64,000 bases of DNA, taken from assembly GCA_951640165.1 (NCBI GenBank), contig OX621257.1:8567201-8631200 (forward strand), given 5' to 3'. Shown here piece after piece: positions 45,190 through 56,284 of the stretch (positions within the stretch are counted from its first letter, which is position 1; each line of letters opens with the position of its first letter). A model generated the notes under the pieces. That model had not been told where the DNA came from and made no database searches. It saw only the letters and a program-made list of their open reading frames with translations. Both the position numbers and the translations under genes were made by a program. The stretch comes from Pseudoips prasinana (taxonomy: Eukaryota; Arthropoda; Insecta; Lepidoptera; Nolidae).

Positions 45190-45303
45190 TTTTTGGCTTA
45201 AACTTAGAGTTTATTTTGGCTAGCATCAACATTCTCTGTCTGCAAGCCCTTGATAGAGGCTACTGGTACGTAGCTAACGAGCGTGAACAGTTTGTGTGCA
45301 ACA
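45190..45303 (-). pseudogene. RpL31 processed pseudogene, 3' remnant at duplication breakpoint
   Basis: The minus strand encodes the end of ribosomal protein L31 (...KGLQTENVDAS) followed by its 3' UTR and an A-rich stretch (gtttaagccaaaaaaatat). The copy is cut at about 45303, where unit 1 of the segmental duplication ends and SINE B-derived sequence of unit 2 begins. A small deletion near the stop changes Q-E-stop to Q-N-K-L-stop. Confidence 0.8.
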
Positions 45304-47586
45304 GGCGTGAGTCTATGTATCATAGCCGTTGGTGCTGTACCTGATTTCTCTCCGGTCGTGTCGCTAGTCGTCCCATTGTATCATGAGAGTTATTGAATAG
45401 AATGTACTACTATGTTTGCGCATTCACTTGTGCACTATAATATGTTCAGCGCTAATGGCTAATCTCCATTGAGACTGGCCGCCGTGACTGAAATTAGCCG
45501 AATTTCAGCCGAGAACATTATTATTATTATAATATGTCCTGTATATAATATGGTTTGTTTGTTTATTTTTCCGCTTAAAAAATAATTGCGATTTACGTAT
45601 ATATGTTCTGTATTTTATTTTTATTCTTCTGCATGTATTTATAACTACACATACAATTTTATAATTCACCACAGTGCTTTTTTTAGACGTTATTTTCTTT
45701 TATAAATCTATCTTTTAATTCCTAGTATATTTATAATTATCCAAGGAATGCTATGTTTTTTATATAACTTTAGCGTTATATATATCAAAGACATTCCTAA
45801 ATAGAAAAAAATATGTCTGAAGAAAGCAGTAAATAGTATGCATGAAGTATTAATTTAATATTTACAAGCACAATGCACAATACAAGTGTAAAGAATTAAT
45901 TTATATAAACCATACAATACATTCTTAAAGTATATTTATTTTTATAAGAGATTTCAAATGTATAGCTTAGAATTATTATATGAATTAAAATTAATTTGAA
46001 TGATGTATAAAATACGCATTAAATTGTTTCTTTTAAGAAGTATTGATGTTACTTGAATTGCGCCCATACTAATTAAATTTATTTATTATTATTTTTATTT
46101 GTTTATCGTTTTGTTTATTAATATATTTTGATTATAAATGGATAGTATTTAACTGCAAATCAAAAAATCTTCCTTTTGTAGTAGTTACTTCCATATTCTA
46201 AGCAAAAATACTGATTGCCCAGCAAAATAGTTATCAAAAATATTATGGTGATATGCTATTTAACATTTTTTTCTGGTGGCAGTTCTTACCTAACTTAACC
46301 TACTTTTCTAGTAGTGAAATATATTTCCAGTTATGGCCGTTTAAATTTCATGTGCAATTAGTATATTTGATATGAAAATTATTTATTGATGAGTGAGTGT
46401 GTGAAGTGTTTTGATGTGCATTTAAAAGTATACCAATACAATATATATTTTAATTATTTCAAATATAACATTTATTTTCTTTTCAGTCAATCGATTCAAG
46501 ACAATCGTTTGGAACTGAGTAACAATCCTTTATAAAAAGTACTAAGATAAACAATTGAAAACCATTAAAGTACGACTACTTTTCAGGCTATCGTTAAAAA
46601 GGACTAAGTCAAGATGACAGACACTGAATGGATGTTTACGGCGACCTTACCTCAGATAACCAATAATTAAGCCTGATGACACAATGTATAGATGCTAAAA
46701 TTGAGTAGAGTAATATCTCAGGAGTGGAGTAACAACATTAACACATTAAATAACACACATATGGAAACGTATATATACATATATAAAACATAGAGGCTGG
46801 AATATCACAGGTAGATTTGAAAGATGTAATAAAAATATTGAGGAAAACTCGCCTTGAAATCGGTTGAAACCCAATTTTGCAATATAACCAATATTATATT
46901 TGATTTACGACATAGGGGTAGAAATGTATTTTGACTGGCAAAGCTATAGATTTTTTTTATATCAGAATGATTCCAAAAGACCCACCAAAGCGATGTCAAT
47001 CAAAGGGGTAGTGTAATATATTTTATTCATGTGGAAGTTGACAAAACAATGCAAGACAGTCAATACTCAAAAGTGACGGTAAAAAAAAAACAAAAAAAAA
47101 ATAAGCTCATTTACACTCGTTTTTGTCAACTTTTATTTATATATTTTTCCCGATAAAATAAGTTAATACGTATTATTTATGTAAATAAAATTAATAATTT
47201 ATTTATTGTATTAACCTTAGATCTATGTACTTGCTAACTTGTACAATGAAGTGCTAATTTCGCATTTAACATGACTACGCATTTGTCTTAATTAATTTAT
47301 TAATATGCATTCATTGTACTAATATTATTTATTGTGAAATAAACGAATTTAATACTAACATAACATTTATTTAACCCTTTTCCTTTTATTGTTTACAAAA
47401 AATAGAGCGGTTTTTGTCTTATGTTTATCGTTTTTGTCGACATCGTAATTTTATATTGTTATTGCAGGATGATTGTTGAAGTTAGATTATTGTTATAGTA
47501 CCCATAATGTTACGGATTATTGTCATTCGAATCAATATAATAAAATTTTACGCAAGAAGCCTTATATAATCCTATCTTTGCGTATG

Positions 47587-47729
47587 TACAGACGCCAGCA
47601 CATCCAGCTACCACAGTCTGTCAATCTGTCAAATTTCTTTTATAGTTTTTCAACTTACATAACGATAAGGTTCACTTTCGATTGGGGAAATTTGACAGAT
47701 TGGGGTAGCTTGATGTGCTGGCGTATGTA
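47587..47729. mobile_element. Small MITE, duplicate of 40325-40462
   Basis: tacagacgccagcacatcca at the left and gatgtgctggcgtatgta at the right, with gtctgtcaatctgtcaaatt facing aatttgacagattggggtag inside. Confidence 0.78.
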
Positions 47730-48124
47730 CACATTCGTATTTATTTATATATATAACTGATTTTGAAGCCGGTGTTTTGTGTATCAATAATTTTGTATAA
47801 AAGTAATTTTTGGTAACTATCTATGAAGTATAAATTGAAACATATAAGAAAAGCGTAATATATCAACGCCTTCCTAATTAACCAACAATTATATTTTTAA
47901 TAAAATACTAACCGTGAAATCGCATTCGAAAAAAAACCAGAAAATCATAGGTCCATAAATTGAGTTATCGGTATGCATATACTTTTTCTTTTTAAAATTG
48001 TATTATAATTATTTAAGTGGTCTAATTGCTAAAGTTATTTACAACTAGTAACTAATGAGGTATTGTATTAAAACGTGACCTATTTCATATGCATATCAAT
48101 GATACATACACAATCGTACTATGA

Positions 48125-48475
48125 CATTTCGCATCCTGCATTGCCAGCGATGACTTACGGAATAGAGACGGCCTCATAAGATGGCTCAATATGATCCCCA
48201 GCATAATAGAAAGGGCTATGACAACAGTTTCCCTGCGAGATCGAATCAGAAATGTTGATATCAGCAGACAAACCCAATTAACCGAAATATGCCGAAGAAT
48301 TGTTAATCAAAAGTGGTAGTGAGCAGGGTACATAGCTAGGGAGTGACCGGAAGACGCGCAGAGGGTTGCTGAAGGCTGCATGATGTAGGTAGTGTGAAAC
48401 CAGCCATTGGTATTGTGGATTTCTTTGGGGGAGGCCTTTGTGCAATAATAAACTTCTTCCGGCTGACATGATGGC
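48125..48475 (+). pseudogene. RTE-type LINE ORF2 end, duplicate in unit 2
   Basis: Same degenerate segment as 40840-41180 (ttgccagcgatgacttacgg, tccctgcgagatcgaatcag, gagcagggtacatagctagg) with independent substitutions. Confidence 0.72.
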
Positions 48476-49149
48476 AATTATCCGTAGTATTAAAAAAGAT
48501 AACAAAATCGTGTCCAATTGTAATCATGCGAATTTAATATTCACGTTAAAAAATTTAAATAAAAAATGCAGTATTTTAACTTGTTAACTAGATGTATACA
48601 ACTTGCAACCTTATTCGTCATGATAGATGCGATGCTTATTAAAAAAGCATAATTTCAGGAAACATGCAAATTTTCCCCACAAAATATTATAACCAAAAAT
48701 CCAATACATTAAAATATTCAAAAGAATAATGATGAATATTGAATAATGTATATAGTTTAAGCATTCATAAATAAAACTTCCTTGTTTAATAAAAATAACT
48801 ATTCAATTAAATTTTTACGTCCAGCATATATACGGAGTGCAACTTTATTCCTCGAGGTAGTTTTATAAATTACCATAATTGTCCTACCAAATATATATAT
48901 AACAAAACATTAGATACGTACACCTTCTTTACATAAGACAAAAGCCTCTTATAACGCGTGTTTTGAACTTAAATCTTCATTTAACTAAACTACTAATCCA
49001 CCTTAAATGCCTTACTTAAAATGACATAAAGGCACGTTTCAGCTTGAGACGCCTTGTATGAACTTCACTCGTAGTACTTTAACACAGTGCTTAACATAAT
49101 GACATTTGAATGACAAAGATAAAAGATTTTTCAATCTAATTAGTGTCTC

Positions 49150-50020
49150 ATCCTACCATATTATAAACGCGAAAGTTTGTAAGTATGGACGGATCGATGG
49201 ATGTTTGTTACTCTTTCACGTAAAAAACTTGTGTGTACTTATGTACACGCGTTAGAAGTTATACTTCTTAATATACAACTTGAACATAGTTATCAATTTT
49301 CATACCACCTAGAACTAACGTCATGCGCGCACGATGCGCGCGCATCGTAAAAATTAACTCTCATACCACCTAGAACTAACTTCATGCTGTTAAATTTTTT
49401 GGTGTCGGTGTGCACGATCATCGTAAAAATTCACGCTCATCATTATTCTCCATCGCGCCAAAAGAAGTATAACTTCAAAAACTACTGAATGGATTTTAAT
49501 TAAACTTTACAATAATATAGCTTATACATTAGAATAATACATTGGTTACAATTTATAAAGATATTGTGTGAATTGTCTAAAATATGACGATAGGTGTCAA
49601 GTACCTAAGTAGGAAAATATCTACCATCTGCGAGCTATTCCGACGTGCACTGGCAAAACCCCTAGAGTTCCTACTATATCACACTAATATTATAAAGGCG
49701 AAAGTGTGTGTGTGTGTGTGTGCAAAAACTACCGGATGGATTTTGATGAAACTTTGTAGTAATATAGCTAACCTGTATATCCGAATAACACATAGGCTAT
49801 AATTTACAAAGTTTAACACGGGTAAAACCGAGGAGCACAACTAGTATTATAAATGCGAATGTTTGTGAGTATAGATGTATTAATGTTTGTTACATTTTCA
49901 CGAAAAAACTACCTAATAGATTTTGCCTAAACTTCATAGTTATATAGCGTATATATACGAATAACACATAGGCTATAATTTATAAAGTTTAAAGTGGGTT
50001 AAACGCTGAGGCAGATCTAG
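49150..50020 (+). repeat. Helitron-like cluster, unit 2 version
   Basis: Counterpart of 43310-43985, with an extra insert of about 230 bp near 49227-49480 and a (TG)n run at about 49705-49722. Ends such as gagcacaactag|t and gcagatctag|t are visible. Confidence 0.65.
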
Positions 50021-50600
50021 TTGTTTTATAAGGATGGAACTGAATCGGTAATAAATGATGTAAAGGCGCTTAGGCAAAATAAATTTGTAAACCAAATTGT
50101 GCAGAAACATTTGTAGCAGGAGATTGTATTAATATAAGGCGAAAAACCGACTCTTCTTTTTTAACACAATATATACCATCATATCAGCAGAAAGACCAAG
50201 TCCACTTGACAAAAGCCCCTCGCAAAAGATCTCCACGATTTCAGCGGTCCGTCTTGTAGAGGACCTGTCTTCGCTGCGTCTTCCGGTACGTGGCCACACA
50301 AGAATATTTCAGCAACAGCGGCCGTCGATTCTACGACCTATATATTTATGTATTCATCTATAGTATAGGTATTAGAAGACAGAAACCGATCATTTATCTA
50401 CTTCTATATTCGTTGCGGTTTCAAAGGAAGTTTAATTTCCTTAAGGTGTGTCGTGCCCGGGGCGTCAATTATCTTGAAACGTTGCCGCTTGCATCCATAC
50501 ATGTAAAAGGTGTCTTATGACTAACACTAAGACCGACTGCTTAAAGTTCCCTGAGAATCTCTGAAAATAAACTAGTTGGGCAGTTATTTAATCAAATAAC

Positions 50601-50945
50601 TGCCTTGTTGGTCTAGCGGTAGCGTGTTCAACCGCAGATAATGAGGTCCTGGGTTCAAATCCCGGGTCGGGCCAAAAAGGGGTTTTGGGATTTCTCCGTA
50701 AAAAAAAATTCTCAGTATCAGCCCGAAGTCTGGAAGTCTGGCGGTATTACACCCCCGTGCCTCGGAGAGCACGTAAAGCCGTTGGTCCTCTACCTGAACT
50801 CTTTCCGGTCGTGTCGCTAGGCGTCCCATCGGATCATGAGAGTGATGGAATAGAAAGTGCCCCTGTGTTTGTGCACTATAATATGTCCTGCGCAATTGGC
50901 TAGTCTCCATTAAGACTGGCCACCGTGGCCGAAATTCGGTCGGGA
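50601..50945 (+). repeat. SINE family B, full length (first tandem copy)
   Basis: tRNA-like head gccttgttggtctagcggta (A box), gggttcaaatcccgggtcgg (B box), then body gcctcggagagcacgtaaag, tcccatcggatcatgagagt, ataatatgtcctgcgcaatt and gactggccaccgtggccg. The acceptor-stem halves do not pair, so it is a SINE head, not a tRNA gene. Absent at the matching place in unit 1 (about 44575). Confidence 0.88.
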
Positions 50946-51569
50946 GGACTCAAATAATACCTATCTACAGATCAATGAAATAATACCTATCTACTGGTCT
51001 CCTTATTACATGTCTTGTAGAAGCCAACCGAAATCAAAATAATATCAAAATAATTTAACAATAGACTGGCAACTGTGGAGATCTTAGACGGGAGGCGTAT
51101 CTCCAGCAGCGAACGTCTTTTGGTTGATATTATTATGATGATGATGAATGATAGTGTTCACCAATTTTGGCAATGGTGGTCAATCTCTTTGGAGACCAGT
51201 CAAATATGCAGGCCATATTGTGGTGCAGGAGTGGAGCGCAAGCACATCTCCATTCTTAATTCCTTCACTCTCATAATCAGATGGGTACGCTATCAGACAC
51301 GATCAGGCTCAGGAATAACAGTTTCAGTGCTTTCTGAAACCAGACTCCATGCTGCTATAGCGGTGTTATTCATTGTACAATTAAACGCCGACAGACATTA
51401 CGCCGTCAGACTATACACCGACAAGACTTTAGTTCGACTGTACTTTTCGCCGACAGAACACTTTGCCGACAGTATTCATAATTATTGGTCTAGGTTACGT
51501 TAGACCTGTGACCACAGCGCACGAGCCGAGCGAGCGAATCGAGCGTGCCGGAGCCAGAACCGAATCGGT

Positions 51570-51946
51570 CCTATATTTTTTTGGCTTAAACTTAGAGTTT
51601 GTTCTTGGCTAGCATCAACATTCTCTGTCTGCAAGCCCTTGATGGAGGCTACTGGTACGTAGGTAACGAGCGTGAACAGTTTGTGTGTGGAGTCCTCGTC
51701 GTCATTGCGTCTGCGAGACAGCCTCACGCGGACAAGAAGGAGACATTTCTGACTTCCTTGGACCAAAGGTATTTGTTTAGGCGAGTGTCCACTCGGACGT
51801 CGGGCAGTTCCCATATGTTTCTCCGCGAATTTACGGTTTTCCTTGATAGCGCGTGGAGCGCGTTTCTTAAATCCCACTCCATGAAGCCATTTGTGTAAAT
51901 TCACAGTGTATTCACGAGCCACTACTGCGTTGATGGCAGATTTGCC
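51570..51946 (-). pseudogene. RpL31: RpL31 processed pseudogene (first tandem copy)
   Basis: Intronless minus-strand copy of the 60S ribosomal protein L31 mRNA. Homology starts at KSAINAVVAREYTVNLHK, so about 11 N-terminal codons are missing and the sequence breaks into tatata. It contains GVGFKKRAPRAIKE, VRVRLSRRRNDDEDS and KLFTLVTYVPVASIKGLQ. An extra base after GT (about 51809) shifts the frame and a lost base about 65 nt later restores it, scrambling about 21 residues. The usual TAA is CAA, so the frame runs on into the 3' UTR (LSLSQKNIG...). An A-rich stretch follows. No original ATG or promoter. A typical dead retrocopy. Confidence 0.9.
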
Positions 51947-52197
51947 ATATATATATTACACTTGGTAAATGTTTCTCTCTGAGTATGAGTGACGTATTCT
52001 GCTGGCAAAAGTACAGTCTATGAAAAGTTTAATTTCCTTAAGGTGTGTCGTGCCCGGGGCGTCAATTATCTTGAAACGTTGCCGCTTGCATCCATACATG
52101 TAAAAGGTGTCTTATGACTAACACTAAGACCGACTGCTTAAAGTTCCCTGAGAATCTCTGAAAATAAACTAGTTGGGCAGTTATTTAATCAAATAAC

Positions 52198-52542
52198 TGC
52201 CTTGTTGGTCTAGCGGTAGCGTGTTCAACCGCAGATAATGAGGTCCTGGGTTCAAATCCCGGGTCGGGCCAAAAAGGGGTTTTGGGATTTCTCCGTAAAA
52301 AAAAATTCTCAGTATCAGCCCGAAGTCTGGAAGTCTGGCGGTATTACACCCCCGTGCCTCGGAGAGCACGTAAAGCCGTTGGTCCTCTACCTGAACTCTT
52401 TCCGGTCGTGTCGCTAGGCGTCCCATCGGATCATGAGAGTGATGGAATAGAAAGTGCCCCTGTGTTTGTGCACTATAATATGTCCTGCGCAATTGGCTAG
52501 TCTCCATTAAGACTGGCCACCGTGGCCGAAATTCGGTCGGGA
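52198..52542 (+). repeat. SINE family B, full length (second tandem copy)
   Basis: Exact repeat of 50601-50945, created by the 1597-bp tandem duplication rather than by a second insertion. Confidence 0.88.
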
Positions 52543-53166
52543 GGACTCAAATAATACCTATCTACAGATCAATGAAATAATACCTATCTACTGGTCTCCT
52601 TATTACATGTCTTGTAGAAGCCAACCGAAATCAAAATAATATCAAAATAATTTAACAATAGACTGGCAACTGTGGAGATCTTAGACGGGAGGCGTATCTC
52701 CAGCAGCGAACGTCTTTTGGTTGATATTATTATGATGATGATGAATGATAGTGTTCACCAATTTTGGCAATGGTGGTCAATCTCTTTGGAGACCAGTCAA
52801 ATATGCAGGCCATATTGTGGTGCAGGAGTGGAGCGCAAGCACATCTCCATTCTTAATTCCTTCACTCTCATAATCAGATGGGTACGCTATCAGACACGAT
52901 CAGGCTCAGGAATAACAGTTTCAGTGCTTTCTGAAACCAGACTCCATGCTGCTATAGCGGTGTTATTCATTGTACAATTAAACGCCGACAGACATTACGC
53001 CGTCAGACTATACACCGACAAGACTTTAGTTCGACTGTACTTTTCGCCGACAGAACACTTTGCCGACAGTATTCATAATTATTGGTCTAGGTTACGTTAG
53101 ACCTGTGACCACAGCGCACGAGCCGAGCGAGCGAATCGAGCGTGCCGGAGCCAGAACCGAATCGGT

Positions 53167-53543
53167 CCTATATTTTTTTGGCTTAAACTTAGAGTTTGTT
53201 CTTGGCTAGCATCAACATTCTCTGTCTGCAAGCCCTTGATGGAGGCTACTGGTACGTAGGTAACGAGCGTGAACAGTTTGTGTGTGGAGTCCTCGTCGTC
53301 ATTGCGTCTGCGAGACAGCCTCACGCGGACAAGAAGGAGACATTTCTGACTTCCTTGGACCAAAGGTATTTGTTTAGGCGAGTGTCCACTCGGACGTCGG
53401 GCAGTTCCCATATGTTTCTCCGCGAATTTACGGTTTTCCTTGATAGCGCGTGGAGCGCGTTTCTTAAATCCCACTCCATGAAGCCATTTGTGTAAATTCA
53501 CAGTGTATTCACGAGCCACTACTGCGTTGATGGCAGATTTGCC
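53167..53543 (-). pseudogene. RpL31: RpL31 processed pseudogene (second tandem copy)
   Basis: Exact repeat of the pseudogene 1597 bp upstream, sharing the missing N-terminus, the paired compensating frameshifts and the lost stop codon. These shared defects show it arose by DNA duplication, not by separate retroposition. Confidence 0.9.
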
Positions 53544-53621
53544 ATATATATATTACACTTGGTAAATGTTTCTCTCTGAGTATGAGTGACGTATTCTGCT
53601 GGCAAAAGTACAGTCTATGAA

Positions 53622-54098
53622 AAGTCTGTTGGCGCCTAGTCGTACACCCGGTGTTATTTGCCCACAATTTCACTTTTTAGTCCAAACCCATAACTTCGTT
53701 ATGTGCGGTTGAACACGCCACCACTAGACCACACAAGCAGAGAAGCTTATTACGTATAACATATACATTATACAAACAGACAATTGTAAAACAATTTTGG
53801 TGCAATTTTAGCTATCGCTTGGCTTCTACAAGATATGTAATAAGGACCATCAGTCACGTGTTGTTACCCAATACAGGTCTCGGAAAAGCATTGGCAACTT
53901 TACTCAACCTTTTGGCAACTATCCTATCCGACCTGTTATGTTCGGTTATCCACACAAACAAAGATAAAAATATTGTGTGAAGAGCTCTGATTGAAAATAA
54001 ATTGGATTTTAGTTCGCACTTTTTCGCGTCGAAGCCAATTTATTGAAGGCGCTTGACGTTACAGAAAATGTTGTTTGTATCAGAATACTATATTACTA
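53622..54098. other. No gene recognised
   Basis: Contains ttggcttctacaagatatgtaataagg (about 53819-53845), a reversed echo of sequence inside the tandem unit (ccttattacatgtcttgtagaagccaa). Otherwise unique-looking. Confidence 0.4.
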
Positions 54099-54370
54099 CT
54101 AGCTGTGCCCCGCGGTTTTTCCCACGTAAAATTTTATAAATTATCACAGCTCCTCCCCCGTAGGTGATAGCGTGATAATATGCCTATATGTTGACCCGAC
54201 CTCTTAGTAATATTCTTCCTTTGAAGTAAACCCATGCAGTACTTTTGAGTTTAGCCCGGAAATACATACAGACGAACAGGCAGACAGACAAAAATTCTAA
54301 ATACTATATTTTTGGCTTCGATATCGATTGTAGATTACGCCCCAAATATCCTTTTAAAAAAATATTCAAA
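54099..54370 (-). mobile_element. Helitron-like non-autonomous element
   Basis: Reads CTAGctgtgccccgcggttt at the left (terminus of the minus-strand element), then cacagctcctcccccgtagg and tttagcccggaaatacatac, as in the copies at 15428 and 35002. The 5' end near 54370 is approximate. Confidence 0.65.
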
Positions 54371-54574
54371 GTACAGTTTTGAACGATTTATATATTATAT
54401 GATATATTTTTGTTACGATTTTATTATATGTTTAGATAATATTACGAATAATACATGTTGTACTTTAGTTGTGTGCAGTTCCTTATTAGAAACTGAAGTA
54501 GAAAGTAGTTTAAGTTAAATGTATTTAATAGGTACCAACCTATCCTTCTACGAACCGCACATCATCTTATTAAT

Positions 54575-54690
54575 ATTGAGATGCCGTTGGATTCGGACAG
54601 CGCAAGACGGGAGTTGTGGAGATCTTTGGGAGAGCCCTTTGTCCAGCAGTGGACATCTTTCGGCTGATATGATGATCATGATGATTAATA
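54575..54690 (+). repeat. RTE-like LINE tail with (GAT)n
   Basis: gcaagacgggagttgtggag, gagccctttgtccagcagtg, gacatctttcggctgatatg, atgatcatgatgatt. The mariner begins four bases later. Confidence 0.65.
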
Positions 54691-54693
54691 TTA

Positions 54694-55975
54694 GGTCTTT
54701 ACCTATGAAATTGCCGTTCTGCAGTACTGGCCATTTCAAATCAAAATAATTTTTGTTTGGCTAAGAATTCTAATTTCAAATTAATTTTATTTTAAAAACA
54801 TGGATTCTTTTTTCCAAAAGTAGTCATTTCTTTATTGATTAGTGTTACATTTTCATCGCATTTCAATCTTTTTCGTCATCATGGATACGTTAAAAATTCG
54901 AGTAATTATGGAATATGAGTACCGTCGTGGCAGCAACGCGGCACAAGCGGCACGCAACATCAACGACGTTTACGGAGCTAACACTACAAACCAACGCACC
55001 ACCTGTTATTGGTTTGCTCGCTTCCGTTCTGGAAATTTCGACCTGAAAAATGAACCTCGCGGTCGTCCGAAGACTTTGGTCGACAATGACGAATTAAAGG
55101 CGGTTGTGGAAGCTGATGATACACAATCTACGGCTGAATTAGCAGCAGCTTTCGACGTTAGCGTCAAAACAATATTGGTCCATTTGCGTCAAATTGGCAA
55201 GGTAAAAAAGCTTGACAAATGGGTGCCCCACGAACTCAATGATCGCCAGCGCGAAGTACGCGTCGAGACGTGCCTTGCACTGCTCAACAGACACACAAAT
55301 GAAGGAATTTTGAACCGCATTGTTACCTGCGATGAAAAATGGATTCTGTTTGATAACCGCAAGCGCTCAGCAAGTTGGTTGGATCCTGGTTCAGCACCTA
55401 AACAATGCCCTAAACGAAAACTTACCCCTAGAAAAGTGATGGTCACTGTTTGGTGGTCTAGCGCCGGTGTGATTCATCACAGCTTCTTACCAAACGGGGT
55501 GAGCATTACTGCAGATGTGTACTGTGAAGAACTGAGCACAATGATGGAGAAGCTGGCGCATCTCCAACCAGCATTGGTCAATCGCTCGTCTCCGCTGCTC
55601 CTGCACGACAACGCGCGACCTCATACTGCACAGCAGACGGTCTCCAAGTTGCAAGAACTGGGGTTGGAAGCTCTCCGTCATCCGCCCTACTCACCAGACC
55701 TTGCGCCTACAGACTACTACTTTTTCCAGAATTTGGATAACTTCTTGGCGGGAAAAAAATTCAATACCCGAGAGGCAGTACAAAATGCCTTTGAAGAATT
55801 TGTTGCCTCCCGTCCAGCTGATTTCTTTAAGAAGGGCATCAATAAACTGCCACTGCGATGGCAAAGATGCATTGATTGCATGGGTGATTACTTCGATTAA
55901 TACAAATAAAAAAATTCATGAAAAAAATTCGTTTAAATTTTTTCATACAAAACGGCAATTTCATAGGTAAAGACC
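54694..55975 (+). mobile_element. Complete mariner element, copy B, 1282 bp
   Basis: Same ends as copy A (ggtctttacctatgaaattg / caatttcataggtaaagacc), flanked by TA at 54692-54693 and 55976-55977, opposite orientation. The left flank is a LINE tail, different from copy A's flank, so this is an independent insertion. Confidence 0.95.
54842..55900 (+). CDS. Mariner transposase, intact, DD34D (copy B)
   Basis: 352 aa (or 339 aa from Met14). Identical to copy A except R339 (LPLRWQRC) in place of G. Motifs WVPHEL and YSPDLAPTDYYFF and the triad D164, D256, D291 are all present, with no stop or frameshift. With the consensus-like R339 it is the better candidate for an active protein and could in principle mobilise both copies through their shared ends. 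Confidence 0.95.
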   Translation: MLHFHRISIFFVIMDTLKIRVIMEYEYRRGSNAAQAARNINDVYGANTTNQRTTCYWFARFRSGNFDLKNEPRGRPKTLVDNDELKAVVEADDTQSTAELAAAFDVSVKTILVHLRQIGKVKKLDKWVPHELNDRQREVRVETCLALLNRHTNEGILNRIVTCDEKWILFDNRKRSASWLDPGSAPKQCPKRKLTPRKVMVTVWWSSAGVIHHSFLPNGVSITADVYCEELSTMMEKLAHLQPALVNRSSPLLLHDNARPHTAQQTVSKLQELGLEALRHPPYSPDLAPTDYYFFQNLDNFLAGKKFNTREAVQNAFEEFVASRPADFFKKGINKLPLRWQRCIDCMGDYFD

Positions 55976-56284
55976 TATTATTATGTGTTTCATATTTAAC
56001 CTAATCCAACAGTAGTAAAGCGCAACTAAGGTTATGATGTTGTAAATGCCTGAAATAAAATTTTAGAAGTGAGAAAACACGCATGATACGAATTTTCAAG
56101 GTCATTGTCTCGGTTAGCTCTATATCATACTTCTCAATTCTGTGATGTTGGGTGTCTCAATCCAACACAACTGATAGCTTGAACGTCGCATTTATCATCC
56201 ACTGACTTATATGCTACTTAAGTCTATTATATAGGTAGTAGGACAGTAGCAAGCCACTCACTAAGGAGGTGTATTCAACGAACC

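Larger units (their letters stand above)
38105..45303 (+). repeat. Segmental tandem duplication, unit 1 (7.2 kb, contains a mariner)
   Basis: Aligns through its length with 45326-51685. Shared landmarks: tttgtttatcgttttgttta (38829/46096), ctaacttaacctacttttct (39036/46298), the 39220-39420 block with ggactaagtcaagatgacag (39341/46601), aacattaacacattaaataa, and the RTE remnant at 40840/48125. Differences are scattered substitutions and small indels, so the event is not very recent. Unit 1 ends inside the RpL31 pseudogene at about 45303. Apart from elements listed separately, it holds no gene that I recognise. Confidence 0.88.
45326..51685 (+). repeat. Segmental tandem duplication, unit 2 (6.36 kb, no mariner)
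   Basis: Second copy of 38105-45303. It begins inside SINE B (agccgttggtgctgtacc) and continues into the intact part of the RpL31 pseudogene. The mariner of unit 1 is absent: the sequence reads gcttaacataatgacatttgaatgac. A SINE B (50601-50945) present here is absent from unit 1. Near 49300-49390 unit 2 also has a short repeated insert (cataccacctagaactaac twice, and palindromic gcgcgcacgatgcgcgcgc). Confidence 0.88.
50428..53621 (+). repeat. Two tandem copies of a 1597-bp segment, apparently identical
   Basis: 50428-52024 and 52025-53621 match base for base wherever I compared them. Each holds SINE B, LINE-tail debris and an RpL31 pseudogene. At the junction, ..tatgaaaag joins directly to tttaatttcc; the only homology at the breakpoint is about 3-4 bases (aag/aagt). 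Either a very recent duplication or an assembly error. Confidence 0.92.

Noticed and set aside
50601..50675. Functional tRNA gene
   Set aside because: A and B boxes are present but the acceptor stem does not pair, and the sequence continues into a repeated SINE body found several times.
50584..50910. 108-codon minus-strand frame (and its exact repeat at 52181-52507)
   Set aside because: Lies wholly inside SINE B; RDLNPGPHYL is the reverse reading of the tRNA-like head.
51075..51503. 142-codon plus-strand frame (repeated at 52672-53100)
   Set aside because: Begins in a LINE tail and passes through unrelated debris; no domain, and the unit 1 counterpart is broken.
51599..51898. 99-codon plus-strand frame
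   Set aside because: Antisense shadow of the RpL31 pseudogene.
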